A DNA stretch of 64,000 nucleotides from TMED109 sp002171375. GTDB lineage: Bacteria > Pseudomonadota > Alphaproteobacteria > TMED109. The stretch spans positions 62,001 to 126,000 of the forward strand of contig CBFHON010000005.1 in assembly GCA_965657505.1 (NCBI GenBank), in the 5' to 3' direction. Positions 63,303 to 64,000 of the stretch are shown in pieces. Positions within the stretch are counted from its first letter, which is position 1. Every line of letters starts with the position of its first letter. Below the pieces are notes generated by a model. That model was given only the letters and a program-made list of their open reading frames with translations, ran no database searches and had not been told where the DNA came from. The position numbers and the translations under genes are program-made.

Positions 63303-64000
63303 TCAGTTAACTTTTTTTATGTTCTTTAGTTTTCTTAAATCATATAGAAAGTCTAAAAAACCTATAGCAGTAATTAAAGGTATGGATATTGGTATTAGAA
63401 AAACTAAAGAATAAAATGTATAAATTAAAAAACTATTTACTTTTTTTTCTTTTAAAATAACATGAATTGTGCATAGACCTTGTATTGTTACAGGTATAGC
63501 ATAAATTAAAGCCAAAGATTTAAACCATATTCCACTTTCATTATTTATAACTGATGCTGGAATTAAAAAGAACATAAATGACCATATTAACCAGTTTTGT
63601 AATTGTATATTTATTATCTTATCTGGAAAAGTAATAAAATTTTTAAAATACTTAGATATAATTATTCTAGAAATAATTAAGTTAAAAATTAATATTAATG
63701 TCCAAGAAATAATTAAAAATGATGGGGCTAAATCTAATATTGATTGATCTATATTATTATTTAGATTTTGATTAAATAATTCTCTTAAATTATTTTTAAT
63801 TTCTAAAATTTTATCTTTAAAGGCTAGATTAATTCCTAAAAATAATATTGCATTTATTAATGTAAGTTTGGATATAAAATTTAGGTAGTTAAATTTATTT
63901 TTAGTTTTTTCAAAAAGTATTAATGTCACTGGTAATATAGTGCTAACGAAAAACATTATACCTACAGGGATTGATGTTATAGAAGATAAAATAGTAATAC
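63303..64000 (-). CDS. DUF2232 family membrane protein, truncated at the window edge
   Basis: The frame stays open to the last base, so the N-terminus lies beyond the window. The visible 232 residues hold five to six predicted membrane helices. Its position before rplI fits the DUF2232 (YybS-like) gene between rpsR and rplI in alphaproteobacteria. The function is not established. A methionine at 63956 is an internal position, not a likely start. Confidence 0.65.
   Translation of the reverse strand, partial: ITILSSITSIPVGIMFFVSTILPVTLILFEKTKNKFNYLNFISKLTLINAILFLGINLAFKDKILEIKNNLRELFNQNLNNNIDQSILDLAPSFLIISWTLILIFNLIISRIIISKYFKNFITFPDKIINIQLQNWLIWSFMFFLIPASVINNESGIWFKSLALIYAIPVTIQGLCTIHVILKEKKVNSFLIYTFYSLVFLIPISIPLITAIGFLDFLYDLRKLKNIKKVN

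Noticed and set aside
1..64000. tRNA, rRNA, CRISPR array, insertion sequence or prophage
   Set aside because: I read the intergenic spaces for cloverleaf arms, CCA ends, regular spacer arrays, transposase or integrase genes and found none.

Overview
The window is about 30% GC by eye and gene-dense. Neighbouring genes often overlap by 1-41 bases and most gaps are under 100 bases. Several traits point to a streamlined, probably marine alphaproteobacterium: a GAAC-N7-GAAC (LexA-type) box upstream of recA, the recA-alaS-icd block, a DUF2232-rplI-dnaB-alr block, a DUF2794 protein, a DksA with a degenerate zinc site, and an RsmB of the MTPGARL type. A relative of the AT-rich HIMB59/AEGEAN-169-like lineages is possible, but the sequence alone does not settle the order.

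Region by region. 1-9.8 kb: a truncated SixA-like phosphatase, a c-type cytochrome pair, an acyl-CoA ligase, the two MEP isoprenoid genes ispH and dxs (convergent), and a small catabolic set (HCCA-isomerase-like, 2-hydroxyacid dehydrogenase, amidase, NIPSNAP). 9.8-17 kb: a Tat-exported ApbE, an RND efflux pump with its adaptor, a small periplasmic protein, and a TetR-family regulator preceded by three phased palindromes; then AlkA. 17-21.4 kb: an MMPL-type RND exporter, a LolA-like periplasmic protein and an outer-membrane barrel in one operon. 21.5-27.8 kb: dksA, recA (SOS box), alaS, icd, LOG. 27.8-35.4 kb: a LysM protein, the complete pqqABCDE operon including a 24-residue pqqA, and a divergent exported rhodanese with an acyl-CoA ligase. 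35.4-43.2 kb: rlmE, guaB, rsmB, a TPR protein and guaA, then a DUF1772 gene flanked by a duplicated guaA 3' end, a small secreted protein and an aldo/keto reductase. 43.3-53.5 kb: malate synthase G, acetoacetyl-CoA synthetase, SRAP, epoxide hydrolase, an S9A oligopeptidase, VOC, a small membrane protein, a pentapeptide-repeat protein and DUF2794. 53.6-64 kb: yfgM-like, bamB and der; then on the minus strand an SDR, purF, cvpA, alr, dnaB, rplI and a truncated DUF2232 membrane protein.

How the genes fit together. The physiology suggested is aerobic heterotrophy: PQQ synthesis for periplasmic dehydrogenases, c-type cytochromes that could take their electrons, activation of fatty acids and acetoacetate, malate synthase for C2 units, and isocitrate dehydrogenase. 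No PQQ-dependent dehydrogenase lies in the window.

Three runs of N (29505-29599, 31198-31295, 33360-33457) fall in pqqE, pqqC and the rhodanese gene. Two of them are flanked by identical 82- and 79-base copies, so they are most likely unmerged contig overlaps, and the encoded proteins are shorter than they read here.

The most interesting observation is the 18-base duplication of the guaA 3' end (40915-40932 and 41570-41587). It differs only at synonymous third positions, encloses a single foreign-looking gene, and leaves the probable original guaA terminator on the far side: the footprint of a very small element integrated at guaA. Other points of note are the three phased operators before the TetR gene, the hairpin straight after pqqA, 33-base-spaced repeats before two adjacent genes, and an SDR that lacks its catalytic lysine.
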